Positions 1 through 6,640 of a stretch of DNA of 6,640 nucleotides are shown here, piece after piece. Below the pieces are notes generated by a model. That model was not told the DNA's origin. It was given only the letters and a program-made list of their open reading frames with translations, and searched no databases. Source of the stretch: JBCBTJ01 sp039818665 (GTDB lineage: Bacteria; Pseudomonadota; Alphaproteobacteria; Caulobacterales; Hyphomonadaceae); the NCBI GenBank assembly GCA_039818665.1, contig JBCBTJ010000077.1, positions 1 through 6,640 on the forward strand, written 5' to 3'. The translations under genes were made by a program, and so were the position numbers. Every line of letters starts with the position of its first letter. The stretch's first letter is position 1.

Positions 1-1843
<1,843 letters not shown>

Positions 1844-1942
1844 GGGTTCAAGTCCTTTTCTTTCGGCCGCCGCGATTCACTTGAGTTCGGCCTGTAACAG
1901 CGCCGGTGAACTGCGGCTCCATTGGATTGAAGCGATGTTCGG

Positions 1943-1958
1943 GCGATCCCCCGATCGC
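1943..1958 (-). other. Hairpin near the 5' end of the dnaK leader
   Basis: GCGATC-GGGG-GATCGC on the minus strand forms a perfect 6-bp stem with a 4-base loop. It starts about 7 bases after the predicted transcription start. It lies far from the ribosome binding site, so direct masking of translation is unlikely. It could protect the 5' end of the transcript, or it may have no function. Confidence 0.4.
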
Positions 1959-1971
1959 TCGGTCATCTGCG

Positions 1972-1999
1972 ATATGGTGTGGCTTTCACGCGTCTCAAG
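1972..1999 (-). promoter_or_regulatory. RpoH (sigma-32) heat-shock promoter of dnaK
   Basis: Read on the minus strand, the -35 element CTTGAGA (1999-1993) is followed after exactly 13 bases by the -10 element CACCATAT (1979-1972). The known sigma-32 consensus is CTTGAAA, 11-16 bases, CCCCATNT, so each element differs at one position and the spacing is in range. Transcription would begin near 1965, leaving a leader of about 120 bases before the dnaK ATG. No CIRCE element (TTAGCACTC-N9-GAGTGCTAA) was seen, so HrcA control looks unlikely here. The start site is inferred, not measured. Confidence 0.8.
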
Positions 2000-2067
2000 A
2001 GGGATTAACCGCAGTCGCCGCTACGAAGATCGCAGGCCCATAGGGGATTCCGGGCGTGTCGCCAAGG

Positions 2068-2097
2068 GGCGCCCGGCGCCAATGCGCGCAATCGCGC
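2068..2097 (-). other. Two tandem GC hairpins after the coiled-coil gene
   Basis: Immediately after the TAA stop (2099-2101) the minus strand has CGCGC/GCGCG-type arms around a 4-base loop (2084-2097), then a near-perfect GGCGCC repeat (2068-2073 and 2075-2080). Neither is followed by a T-run, so this is not a classical intrinsic terminator. It could slow polymerase or protect the mRNA 3' end. If termination is weak, some transcripts from upstream could read into dnaK. Confidence 0.3.
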
Positions 2098-2098
2098 T

Positions 2099-3802
2099 TT
2101 AGGGGCGCGGACCGGGATACGGCTCGGCGCCGCCGGGCGCGCGCGGGCGTTTCGCAGCGTTCGGCAGCGCGGCGAGGTTCACAGCCTGCCCGACCCAATT
2201 GTCGCGCTCGATCCGGCCGCGGAAGTGCATCAATTGTCCATCGACCCAGGCCACCTCGTCGGCCGTCCATTCGGCGATCTGCCAATAATAATAGACCCCG
2301 ATTTCATTCAGCAGCTCGCGCAGCATCGGACCGACGCCGCTGATCTGCTCCAAATCGTCCGCCGCGCCGAACGCCGCGCTTTGAAGCAGATTGGCCTTGT
2401 CGTCCTGGCGGCGCGCCGCGTTGATCGGATCGGACCCGCGCGGCGGCCGGACGGCCCCTGTCGGCGCCGGCGCCGTCTCCACTGGCGCGAACCGCGCTTC
2501 CGTGGCCGCGAACGACGCCGACGCCCCGCCGTTTGAGAACGCCGACGGCCCCGGCCTCGACCGCGCCATATGATGCAGCGCGGCGAGCCCGTACTCGATC
2601 GCCGTCAACCGGTTTTCCAGCGCGCCGAGATCCATCCGGCTGTCGATCGCGCGCACCGCATGGATTACGGGCGACATGTCCGGCTGCGGCAGCGAGATAA
2701 GCGCCTCCTGCAGGCTCGCAAGACGCTGGTCGACGCGCGAGAGATCCGTCGCGCCCTGCAGCTCCGACCGCACCGCGCCCAACGACGCCTCCAATCGCGC
2801 CAGCCGCGCCTCCAATCCTTGCAGGTCCGTCGCCCGCAAGGCCGACACCGAGCCTGACAGCGAGGCGATGTTCGACGTCAGCGCTTCCAGATCGGTCGAC
2901 ACATCGCGCCCGCGGCCGGCGTCGACTTGGCCGGCGAGCGCGCGCAGCTCGCGCTGCAGCGGTTCCAGATCGGCGTTTCTGAGCCCCGACACCCCGCCGG
3001 CGATCCGCTGCAAGGCGCTGTCCAACCCGTCGAGCCGCGCCTGGACGAGCTCTAAATCCGTGTTCGGCCGCGCGACCTCCGCCTCGATCCGCTCAAGACG
3101 CTCGCGCACCGGCCCGAGATTGGTGGCGACGGAGTTCGACAGCGCGGCGAGATCGGACGCCGCCGTCTCGCGCTCGCTGCGTTGCGCGCCCTCCAGGCTC
3201 GCGCTGAAACCGGCGATTTTGGACTCCAGCGCGATCAGCCGCCCGCTGAGCGGCTCCAAATCCGTTTCGGGGAACTCCAGGCCGGCGATCGCCTGTTCGA
3301 GCAGCGCGATCCCGCTATGGACGGGTCCGAGGTCGACGTCCTGGGCGGCGAGCGCGTCCAGACGCGCCTCCAATTGCGCCAACCGCGCGTCGACCGGCGC
3401 GAGATCGGCGTTCTGCAAGCCAGACACGGCGCTCGACACCGACGCCAGCGCGCCATGCATTTCGGCGAGCTTGGCGTGAATGGCGTCGACATCGTCATTC
3501 GGACCGGAAAGCTGCGCTTCGATCATTTGGAGCCGCTCATTGACGCCGCCGAGATCGGGCTCGGGGATGGCGAACCCCGTCACAGCGGCCTCTAGATCGG
3601 TCAAACGCGCCTGGACGGGATCCAAATCTTCGCGCGTGGCGGGCGGCGCCCCCTCGTCGAGTTTCGCGGTTCGATCGAGCAGCAGTTCGTGGGTGTCGGT
3701 CACATCCTCGTAGCGGCTCTTCATCCACCAATAGGCGAGCGCGGCGCCCATGAGCGCGGCGAGCAGCAACAGTAAGAAAATCTGGAAGAGTAAAAACCAC
3801 AT
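2099..3802 (-). CDS. Membrane-anchored coiled-coil repeat protein with C-terminal helix-hairpin-helix domain
   Basis: 567 residues; I do not recognise a named gene. Residues 4-27 are a hydrophobic N-terminal membrane segment (MWFLLFQIF then a leucine-rich run) followed by WWMKSRYED. Residues 58-412 consist of about 14 degenerate repeats of roughly 16-47 residues, each opening with a motif like DL-x-PV-x-x-RL-x-x-LE and predicted to be helical coiled coil. Residues 413-480 are an Ala/Pro/Ser-rich linker. Residues 482-543 (DDLEQISGVGPMLRELLNEI, then WQIAEWT, AWVDGQL and GRIERDNWVGQA) match the helix-hairpin-helix domain of the COG3743 type that is also appended to other alphaproteobacterial proteins such as NuoE. 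The C-terminus is basic and Pro-rich. Lysine or arginine after the membrane segment would favour a cytoplasmic body, in keeping with a possible nucleic-acid-binding HhH, but topology is unproven. The start has only a weak ribosome site (GAG). It follows the OmpA-like gene by 40 bases, so an operon is likely. Structural scaffold or envelope function is inference. Confidence 0.88.
   Translation of the reverse strand: MWFLLFQIFLLLLLAALMGAALAYWWMKSRYEDVTDTHELLLDRTAKLDEGAPPATREDLDPVQARLTDLEAAVTGFAIPEPDLGGVNERLQMIEAQLSGPNDDVDAIHAKLAEMHGALASVSSAVSGLQNADLAPVDARLAQLEARLDALAAQDVDLGPVHSGIALLEQAIAGLEFPETDLEPLSGRLIALESKIAGFSASLEGAQRSERETAASDLAALSNSVATNLGPVRERLERIEAEVARPNTDLELVQARLDGLDSALQRIAGGVSGLRNADLEPLQRELRALAGQVDAGRGRDVSTDLEALTSNIASLSGSVSALRATDLQGLEARLARLEASLGAVRSELQGATDLSRVDQRLASLQEALISLPQPDMSPVIHAVRAIDSRMDLGALENRLTAIEYGLAALHHMARSRPGPSAFSNGGASASFAATEARFAPVETAPAPTGAVRPPRGSDPINAARRQDDKANLLQSAAFGAADDLEQISGVGPMLRELLNEIGVYYYWQIAEWTADEVAWVDGQLMHFRGRIERDNWVGQAVNLAALPNAAKRPRAPGGAEPYPGPRP
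2567..3631 (-). repeat. Degenerate DL-x-PV coiled-coil repeats inside the coding region
   Basis: Repeat starts can be placed at about residues 59, 83, 104, 133, 157, 181, 228, 249, 278, 304, 326, 353, 375 and 391 of the 567-residue protein. Clear units include NADLAPVDARLAQLEARL, NADLEPLQRELRALAGQV and TDLQGLEARLARLEASL. Two units are preceded by almost identical blocks, VSGLQNADL and VSGLRNADL, 145 residues apart, which suggests duplication of a multi-repeat block. The DNA copies are diverged, so this is an old protein-level repeat and not a recent DNA repeat. Confidence 0.75.
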
Positions 3803-3842
3803 GTCGACGTCTCGTTAGAAAACCATTCTGGTCATTTGAAAC

Positions 3843-5042
3843 TCACTCCGACGCGCGCACGACGCGGAACTCGATGCGCCGATTGCGCGCCCGCCCGCGC
3901 TCCGTGGCGTTGTCGGCCAAGGGCGCGCTCGCGCCGAATCCCGCCGCCGCAAGCCGGTCGGGCGAAAGTCCGCGTTCGATGAGCGCCGCGCGCACCGCTT
4001 CGGCGCGCGCCAGGCTCAGCCTTTGGTTCAACTCGGCGCTTCCGGTATTGTCCGTGTGCCCTTCGACGCGCAGGACGCCGGGGCACGATCCGGCCGCCTG
4101 GGCCAGGAAATCCAAGACCACCGCGCTCGCTTCGTCGAGCTCCGCGCTGCCGGTCGCGAACTCGATCCGCGTCGATCCCAGAAAGTCCGAGATCGACAGC
4201 TCGCAAGACGCCACCGCCTCGCTCGAATACACTTCAATCGACTCCGCTTCGCCAAACGGCAGCTCCGTGGAGGCGACCGCCTCGATGTCGGCCGCGATCG
4301 ACTCCGGCGCTTGGCAGCGAAGGGAGAATCGCGCGCCGGCATAGCGGGCGACGCCGTCTTCGCACCGGCTCACAGCCTCGATCCCATGCTGCGCCGCGCT
4401 CAAGATCCGCGGATCCGGCGCGCCGCCGACCACTTCGATCGTTTCGCGCACTTCGGTAATTCGCGGCGGATTGATGGCTTCGCCCGCGGCGCGAATAATC
4501 TCCAGACGCGTCGCCTCGTCCGGCGTTCGCCCGTCCAGGCTGAGGACGCCGTCGGCCAAGCGGTAGGTCCAGTCGAGCCTCAAGGGTTCGGCGGGCGCCG
4601 GCGTGGGTTGCGGCGCGCTGGCGGGCGCATCGTCGGGCGCCGCCGGCGCGTCGCCCCATGTAAACCGCTCCGTCACCCGCGTCGCAGGTCGCGCGCGGCC
4701 GAACAGGGTCGGCGCGCGCGCCTCGCGCACCGCGCTCAGCGCGGATGCGCCCTCCGACCGGGACGGCGGCGCGCCCTCCAGCGTCACCCATTGGCCAGAA
4801 ACCCGAGGCGTCGCCCAAATCGCCCCGACCTCCGTCAGCGCCCGCTGCGCCGCGCGCTCGGTCGCGAGCTCGATCCAAACGCGGGCGACCGGAAGCAGAC
4901 CGAGCAAGAAGACCAGGCCGAGCCCGAGCGCCGGCGCGAGGCCGAAGGGCGAAAACGGAAACCGCGGCGGCACACGGCGCACGCGCCGAACGCGGTGCAG
5001 GCGCGTCAAGCGCGACAGAGCGGTGTCGCCGGCGCTTGGCAT
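3843..5042 (-). CDS. OmpA-family protein: N-terminal membrane anchor, BON-like repeats, peptidoglycan-binding C-terminus
   Basis: 399 residues. The start is the ATG at 5042, with a strong AGGAGG (5052-5047) four bases upstream. Residues 1-30 are Arg-rich (RVRRVRRVPPRF) and precede a membrane segment at 32-52; there is no lipobox or obvious signal-peptidase site, so it is probably an uncleaved inner-membrane anchor with a periplasmic body. Residues 70-110 and 155-255 contain BON-like segments (VTLEGAPPSRSEG, LSLDGRTPDEATRLEII), separated by an Ala/Pro-rich linker at 131-153. This resembles the BON-plus-OmpA layout of mycobacterial ArfA/OmpATb. Residues 285-396 are the OmpA C-terminal domain: IEFATGSAEL, GHTDNTG, RLSLARAEAV, GRARNRRIEF. 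D331 and R346 match the diaminopimelate-binding Asp and Arg of Acinetobacter OmpA, so peptidoglycan binding is likely. Four cysteines (227, 243, 280, 320) could form two disulfides. No beta-barrel is present. It is probably co-transcribed with the coiled-coil gene downstream. Confidence 0.93.
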   Translation of the reverse strand: MPSAGDTALSRLTRLHRVRRVRRVPPRFPFSPFGLAPALGLGLVFLLGLLPVARVWIELATERAAQRALTEVGAIWATPRVSGQWVTLEGAPPSRSEGASALSAVREARAPTLFGRARPATRVTERFTWGDAPAAPDDAPASAPQPTPAPAEPLRLDWTYRLADGVLSLDGRTPDEATRLEIIRAAGEAINPPRITEVRETIEVVGGAPDPRILSAAQHGIEAVSRCEDGVARYAGARFSLRCQAPESIAADIEAVASTELPFGEAESIEVYSSEAVASCELSISDFLGSTRIEFATGSAELDEASAVVLDFLAQAAGSCPGVLRVEGHTDNTGSAELNQRLSLARAEAVRAALIERGLSPDRLAAAGFGASAPLADNATERGRARNRRIEFRVVRASE

Positions 5043-5097
5043 GGCTCCTCCTCGATCCTGGCGGATCGGCGAAAGAACCGACAGGACCCATTGCGGC

Positions 5098-5115
5098 GGG
5101 CGGCCCGCGCCGCCC
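5098..5115 (-). other. GC-only hairpin in the leader of the OmpA-like gene
   Basis: A perfect 7-bp stem, GGGCGGC and GCCGCCC around a 4-base loop, lies 55 bases upstream of the ATG at 5042. No T-run follows it on the minus strand (next bases are GCCGCAATGG), so it is not a plain intrinsic terminator. It lies beyond the ribosome binding site. It may shape the mRNA leader or trim transcripts from the tRNA. Confidence 0.4.
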
Positions 5116-5120
5116 CCGAC

Positions 5121-5150
5121 TAGCTACACCCCCTGACGCGCCGTCCGCAA
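5121..5150 (-). promoter_or_regulatory. Weak sigma-70-like promoter candidate for the OmpA-like operon
   Basis: On the minus strand TTGCGG (5150-5145) is followed after 18 bases by TAGCTA (5126-5121). The -35 element is reasonable but the -10 element is poor. It is listed because the gap between tRNA-Trp and the OmpA-like gene should contain a promoter if the tRNA transcript ends there. The evidence is only consensus matching by eye. Confidence 0.22.
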
Positions 5151-5176
5151 CGACGCTCTCTTGGAGCGGGTAAACC

Positions 5177-5193
5177 GAAACGCGAAATCGCGT
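5177..5193 (-). terminator. Possible short terminator after tRNA-Trp
   Basis: The minus strand reads ACGCG-ATTT-CGCGT followed by TTCGGTTT, 44 bases past the tRNA 3' end. The stem is only 5-6 bp and the T-run is interrupted, so it is a weak intrinsic terminator at best. It could separate the tRNA transcript from the OmpA-like operon. Confidence 0.35.
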
Positions 5194-5236
5194 CAGGCCG
5201 GTGAACGCTTTTGCGCGCGCATTCGGGCCGTCCGCC

Positions 5237-5312
5237 TGGCAGGGGCAGCAGGACTCGAACCCGCGACCCTCGGTTTTGGAGACCGATGCTCTACCAACTG
5301 AGCTATACCCCT
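5237..5312 (-). tRNA. tRNA-Trp, anticodon CCA, 3' CCA encoded
   Basis: The 76-base sequence folds into a full cloverleaf. The acceptor stem AGGGGTA pairs with TGCCCCT (one G-T wobble). The D arm is GCTC-AGTTGGTA-GAGC. The anticodon stem TCGGT/ACCGA encloses the loop CTCCAAA, giving anticodon CCA. The variable loop is GGGTC and the T arm is GCGGG-TTCGAGT-CCTGC. The discriminator base is G, the known bacterial tRNA-Trp identity base, and CCA is encoded. It begins 61 bases after the methyltransferase stop and may be co-transcribed with it. In many alphaproteobacteria tRNA-Trp lies between tuf and secE-nusG; here tuf is nearby but secE is not downstream. Confidence 0.97.
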
Positions 5313-5373
5313 AGGCGGAGGCTGTGTTTGCCTGAAACGGGCGGGAACGGCAATACGCGCGCGGCGCGGACGC

Positions 5374-6129
5374 TCAGCCGGCTCCGGACGCGCGCCGGGC
5401 GATGGTGATGATTTCGGGGCTGCCTGCGGTGAACGGCGATCGGTCAAAACCGCCATAGCGCGCGTCCAGGGCCAAACCGGCCGCCGCCAGCAGGCGGTCG
5501 ATCGGCTCGGCGGTCATGAAGCGCAGCGTGCTGTCGCTGGTCTCCGGCCCGCCCTCCCAAGCCGAGCTCTCAAAGACGTGGCGGAAGGCGAGCGTGTCGC
5601 CGTCAAAGGGTTTCAAGATCTCACGCCGCATGGTGATCCGGGCGCCGCCCGGCGCTTGAACCTCCGACACGCGTTCGGGACGCCAAGCGCGCCAAGGCTC
5701 AACCGCAGGATTGCGCGTCTCGAACCCGAACCGGCCGCTCGGCGCCAGCAGCTCGGCCAGGCGCGCGAAGAGCCCCGAGATCTCGTCGTCGGTCAGCAAG
5801 ACCTGGAAAGCGTGGCCCGTCATCACGACGAAATCGAAGCCGCCGTCCAAATCGACCAACGTCAAATCCCCGAGCCGCCAGTCGATGCTGTCGTCTTGGG
5901 CGGCGATGTCGATCATGCCGCGCGCCGGATCGATCCCGACGAGGTCGCCGGCATGGCCCGCCGCCCTCGCCTCTTTCAGGAGGACCCCGGTGCCGCATCC
6001 CACGTCGAGCACGCGCCGGGCGGCCATGATGAAAGGCAGGTAGAAGTCATAATCATCGCGCGACGAGGCCGAGACGAGCGGATCGTAAAGCGCGGCGAGT
6101 TTTGAGTCTTCGAAGAACCGATCGGCCAT
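5374..6129 (-). CDS. Class I SAM-dependent methyltransferase, substrate unknown
   Basis: 251 residues. This is a Rossmann-fold methyltransferase of the Methyltransf_25/UbiE-like type. Motif I, RVLDVGCGTGVLL, is at residues 39-51. The acidic residue that normally contacts the ribose of SAM is D67, in VGIDPARGM. LGDLTLVDL at 86-94 fits the adenine-binding motif, and FDFVVMTGHAFQVLLTDDE at 98-116 is the motif IV region. The C-terminal half has FETRNPAVEPW at 136-146 and a beta-rich section ending in EIITIARR, which probably forms the substrate pocket. There is no membrane segment or signal, so it is cytosolic. The length is typical of a complete single-domain enzyme. The ATG at 6129 has only a weak ribosome site, but the MADRFFEDSKLAALYD start fits this family. 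It stands alone between tuf and tRNA-Trp, and neither neighbour reveals whether the substrate is a small molecule, RNA or protein. Confidence 0.9.
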   Translation of the reverse strand: MADRFFEDSKLAALYDPLVSASSRDDYDFYLPFIMAARRVLDVGCGTGVLLKEARAAGHAGDLVGIDPARGMIDIAAQDDSIDWRLGDLTLVDLDGGFDFVVMTGHAFQVLLTDDEISGLFARLAELLAPSGRFGFETRNPAVEPWRAWRPERVSEVQAPGGARITMRREILKPFDGDTLAFRHVFESSAWEGGPETSDSTLRFMTAEPIDRLLAAAGLALDARYGGFDRSPFTAGSPEIITIARRASGAG

Positions 6130-6374
6130 GCGGCGTCTTATCAGATCGATCCCGCCGCTGTCTCATTTTGGGACCGAGAGTACCGATGCAGCTTTGGACC
6201 GGGACTCTAAGGCCAGTGTTCATGGGGGTGGTTTTCGCGCATCGATACTGTCGATGTTGGCGGGTTTAGAGTCCAAGTCGGCGGAGAAAGCGCCGGGATT
6301 TCAACGGGGTCCGGGGCGTGGTCTCGTTCCGGGACAGTGCAGGTCGGATTTGGGCGGTTTTGGGGGATAGATTG
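6130..6374. other. Intergenic region between the tuf terminator and the methyltransferase
   Basis: No convincing gene on either strand. The short open frames here have low-complexity Pro/Arg-rich translations and, on the minus strand, run through the tuf terminator. The region must hold the promoter for the methyltransferase (and perhaps tRNA-Trp), but I could not identify a good -35/-10 pair. The only structure I see is the nested inverted repeat at 6202-6274. Composition is slightly less GC-rich than the genes. Confidence 0.6.
6202..6274. repeat. Nested inverted repeat, possible structured RNA or operator
   Basis: GGACTCTAA (6202-6210) is perfectly complementary to TTAGAGTCC (6266-6274). 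Inside it GCCA (6212-6215) can pair with TGGC (6258-6261), and CATCGA (6240-6245) with TCGATG (6251-6256) across a 5-base loop. This gives a folded element of about 73 bases with a 24-base unpaired strand on one side. Because the stems are nearly all Watson-Crick, either strand could fold. It starts 73 bases upstream of the methyltransferase ATG. A 9-bp inverted repeat alone can occur by chance in a window of this size; the nesting makes it more notable. Confidence 0.4.
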
Positions 6375-6404
6375 AAAAAGGCCGCCCGTTTCGGGGCGGC
6401 CTTT
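6375..6404 (-). terminator. Rho-independent terminator of tuf
   Basis: On the minus strand the 11-bp perfect stem AAAGGCCGCCC/GGGCGGCCTTT encloses a 6-base loop, and its T-run (five T in all) continues to 6375. It sits 100 bases downstream of the tuf stop codon in the correct direction. On the plus strand the stem is followed only by TTT then GG, so it should work mainly for tuf. Confidence 0.9.
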
Positions 6405-6418
6405 GGAGGGTTTTTCGG

Positions 6419-6507
6419 GCCCCTGCCGGGGCGGTGATCGCTTTGATTTGATCTCCCGGACCAAATCATCGACGCGGCGCTGCGACGCCTCGTCGACCGG
6501 CGATCAC
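6419..6507 (-). other. Structured 3' region of the tuf mRNA
   Basis: GTGATCGC (minus strand, 6507-6500, which contains the tuf TGA stop) is perfectly complementary to GCGATCAC (6441-6434). Between these arms lie two smaller hairpins: CGACG-AGG-CGTCG (6495-6483) and TGATTTG/CAAATCA with an 11-base loop (6468-6444). Together they make a three-way junction. A further GCCCC/GGGGC hairpin (6432-6419) and then the terminator follow. The region is non-coding. It may protect the abundant tuf mRNA from 3' decay or give rise to a stable 3'-UTR fragment; both ideas are inference. Confidence 0.45.
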
Positions 6508-6640
6508 TCCTTGATCTTGGAGACCACGCCGGCGCCGACGGTGCGCCCGCCCTCGCGGATGGCGAAGCGCAGGCCCTGGTCCATGGCGATGGGCTGGATC
6601 AGCTCCACGTCGAACTTCAGATTGTCGCCCGGCATCACCA
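6504..6640 (-). CDS. tuf: Elongation factor Tu, C-terminal 44 residues (5' end outside window)
   Basis: EF-Tu is the GTPase that delivers aminoacyl-tRNA to the ribosome. Only the end of domain 3 is present: VMPGDNLKFDVELI, then PIAMDQGLRFAIREGGRT, then VGAGVVSKIKE and a TGA stop. These segments are almost invariant in bacterial EF-Tu, and GGRTVGAGVV is diagnostic. The frame is open to the right edge, and about 350 residues should lie beyond it. The stop codon lies inside a predicted mRNA helix and an intrinsic terminator follows 100 bases later. A terminal KIKE is compatible with an alphaproteobacterial protein. Confidence 0.97.
   Translation of the reverse strand, partial: VMPGDNLKFDVELIQPIAMDQGLRFAIREGGRTVGAGVVSKIKE

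Noticed and set aside
1844..2098. CIRCE/HrcA operator upstream of dnaK
   Set aside because: No TTAGCACTC-N9-GAGTGCTAA or close variant is present; the RpoH elements are the better explanation.
1995..2285. Minus-strand 96-codon frame at the end of the coiled-coil gene and into the dnaK promoter
   Set aside because: It overlaps the HhH-coding region in another frame and crosses the dnaK -35 element; translation is Arg-rich with no domain.
2676..3479. Plus-strand 267-codon frame opposite the coiled-coil gene
   Set aside because: Ser/Arg/Ala-rich low-complexity translation that mirrors the repeat on the other strand; no ribosome site or domain.
4234..5091. Second minus-strand frame of 285 codons overlapping the OmpA-like gene
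   Set aside because: Out of frame with the OmpA domain, Arg/Gly/Ala-rich and without motifs; a shadow of GC-rich coding.
4023..5123. Plus-strand 366-codon frame opposite the OmpA-like gene
   Set aside because: Extremely Arg-rich translation with no domain; the minus-strand gene has clear OmpA motifs and a strong ribosome site.
5211..5408. Plus-strand small frame across tRNA-Trp
   Set aside because: It is the complement of the tRNA gene, a common false ORF (SRTRTRDPRF-like).
6207..6469. Small minus-strand frames between tuf and the methyltransferase
   Set aside because: They run through the tuf terminator stem and have Pro/Arg-rich translations with no homology I recognise.

Overview
This GC-rich window (roughly two thirds G+C by eye) looks like chromosomal DNA of an alphaproteobacterium, probably near Caulobacterales/Hyphomonadaceae. 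The evidence is the DnaK and EF-Tu sequences, an RpoH-type promoter before dnaK, a tRNA with an encoded CCA end, and a C-terminal helix-hairpin-helix domain of the COG3743 type common in that class. The lineage below class level is a guess. Every gene I can support lies on the minus strand. The long plus-strand reading frames are antisense shadows caused by GC-rich codon use.

Layout in the direction of transcription (right to left): the last 44 codons of tuf (EF-Tu), ending at 6504; a structured 3' region and a strong intrinsic terminator (6375-6507); an intergenic stretch with a nested inverted repeat (6130-6374); a class I SAM-dependent methyltransferase (5374-6129); tRNA-Trp(CCA) (5237-5312); a 194-base gap with hairpins and a weak promoter candidate; a membrane-anchored OmpA-like protein with BON-like repeats (3843-5042); a membrane-anchored coiled-coil repeat protein with a C-terminal helix-hairpin-helix domain (2099-3802); a 255-base gap holding a heat-shock promoter; and dnaK, which runs off the left edge with about 20-25 codons missing (1-1843).

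How the parts relate: tuf, tRNA-Trp and dnaK are housekeeping genes for translation and protein folding. The OmpA-like gene and the coiled-coil gene are 40 bases apart and probably form a two-gene operon. Both products have one N-terminal membrane segment. The first ends in a peptidoglycan-binding domain, and the second is built of about 14 repeats with a DL-x-PV signature. This pair is the least understood part of the window and the best candidate for an undescribed envelope module, although its function cannot be read from the sequence. I saw no mobile element, CRISPR array, integrase or defence gene.
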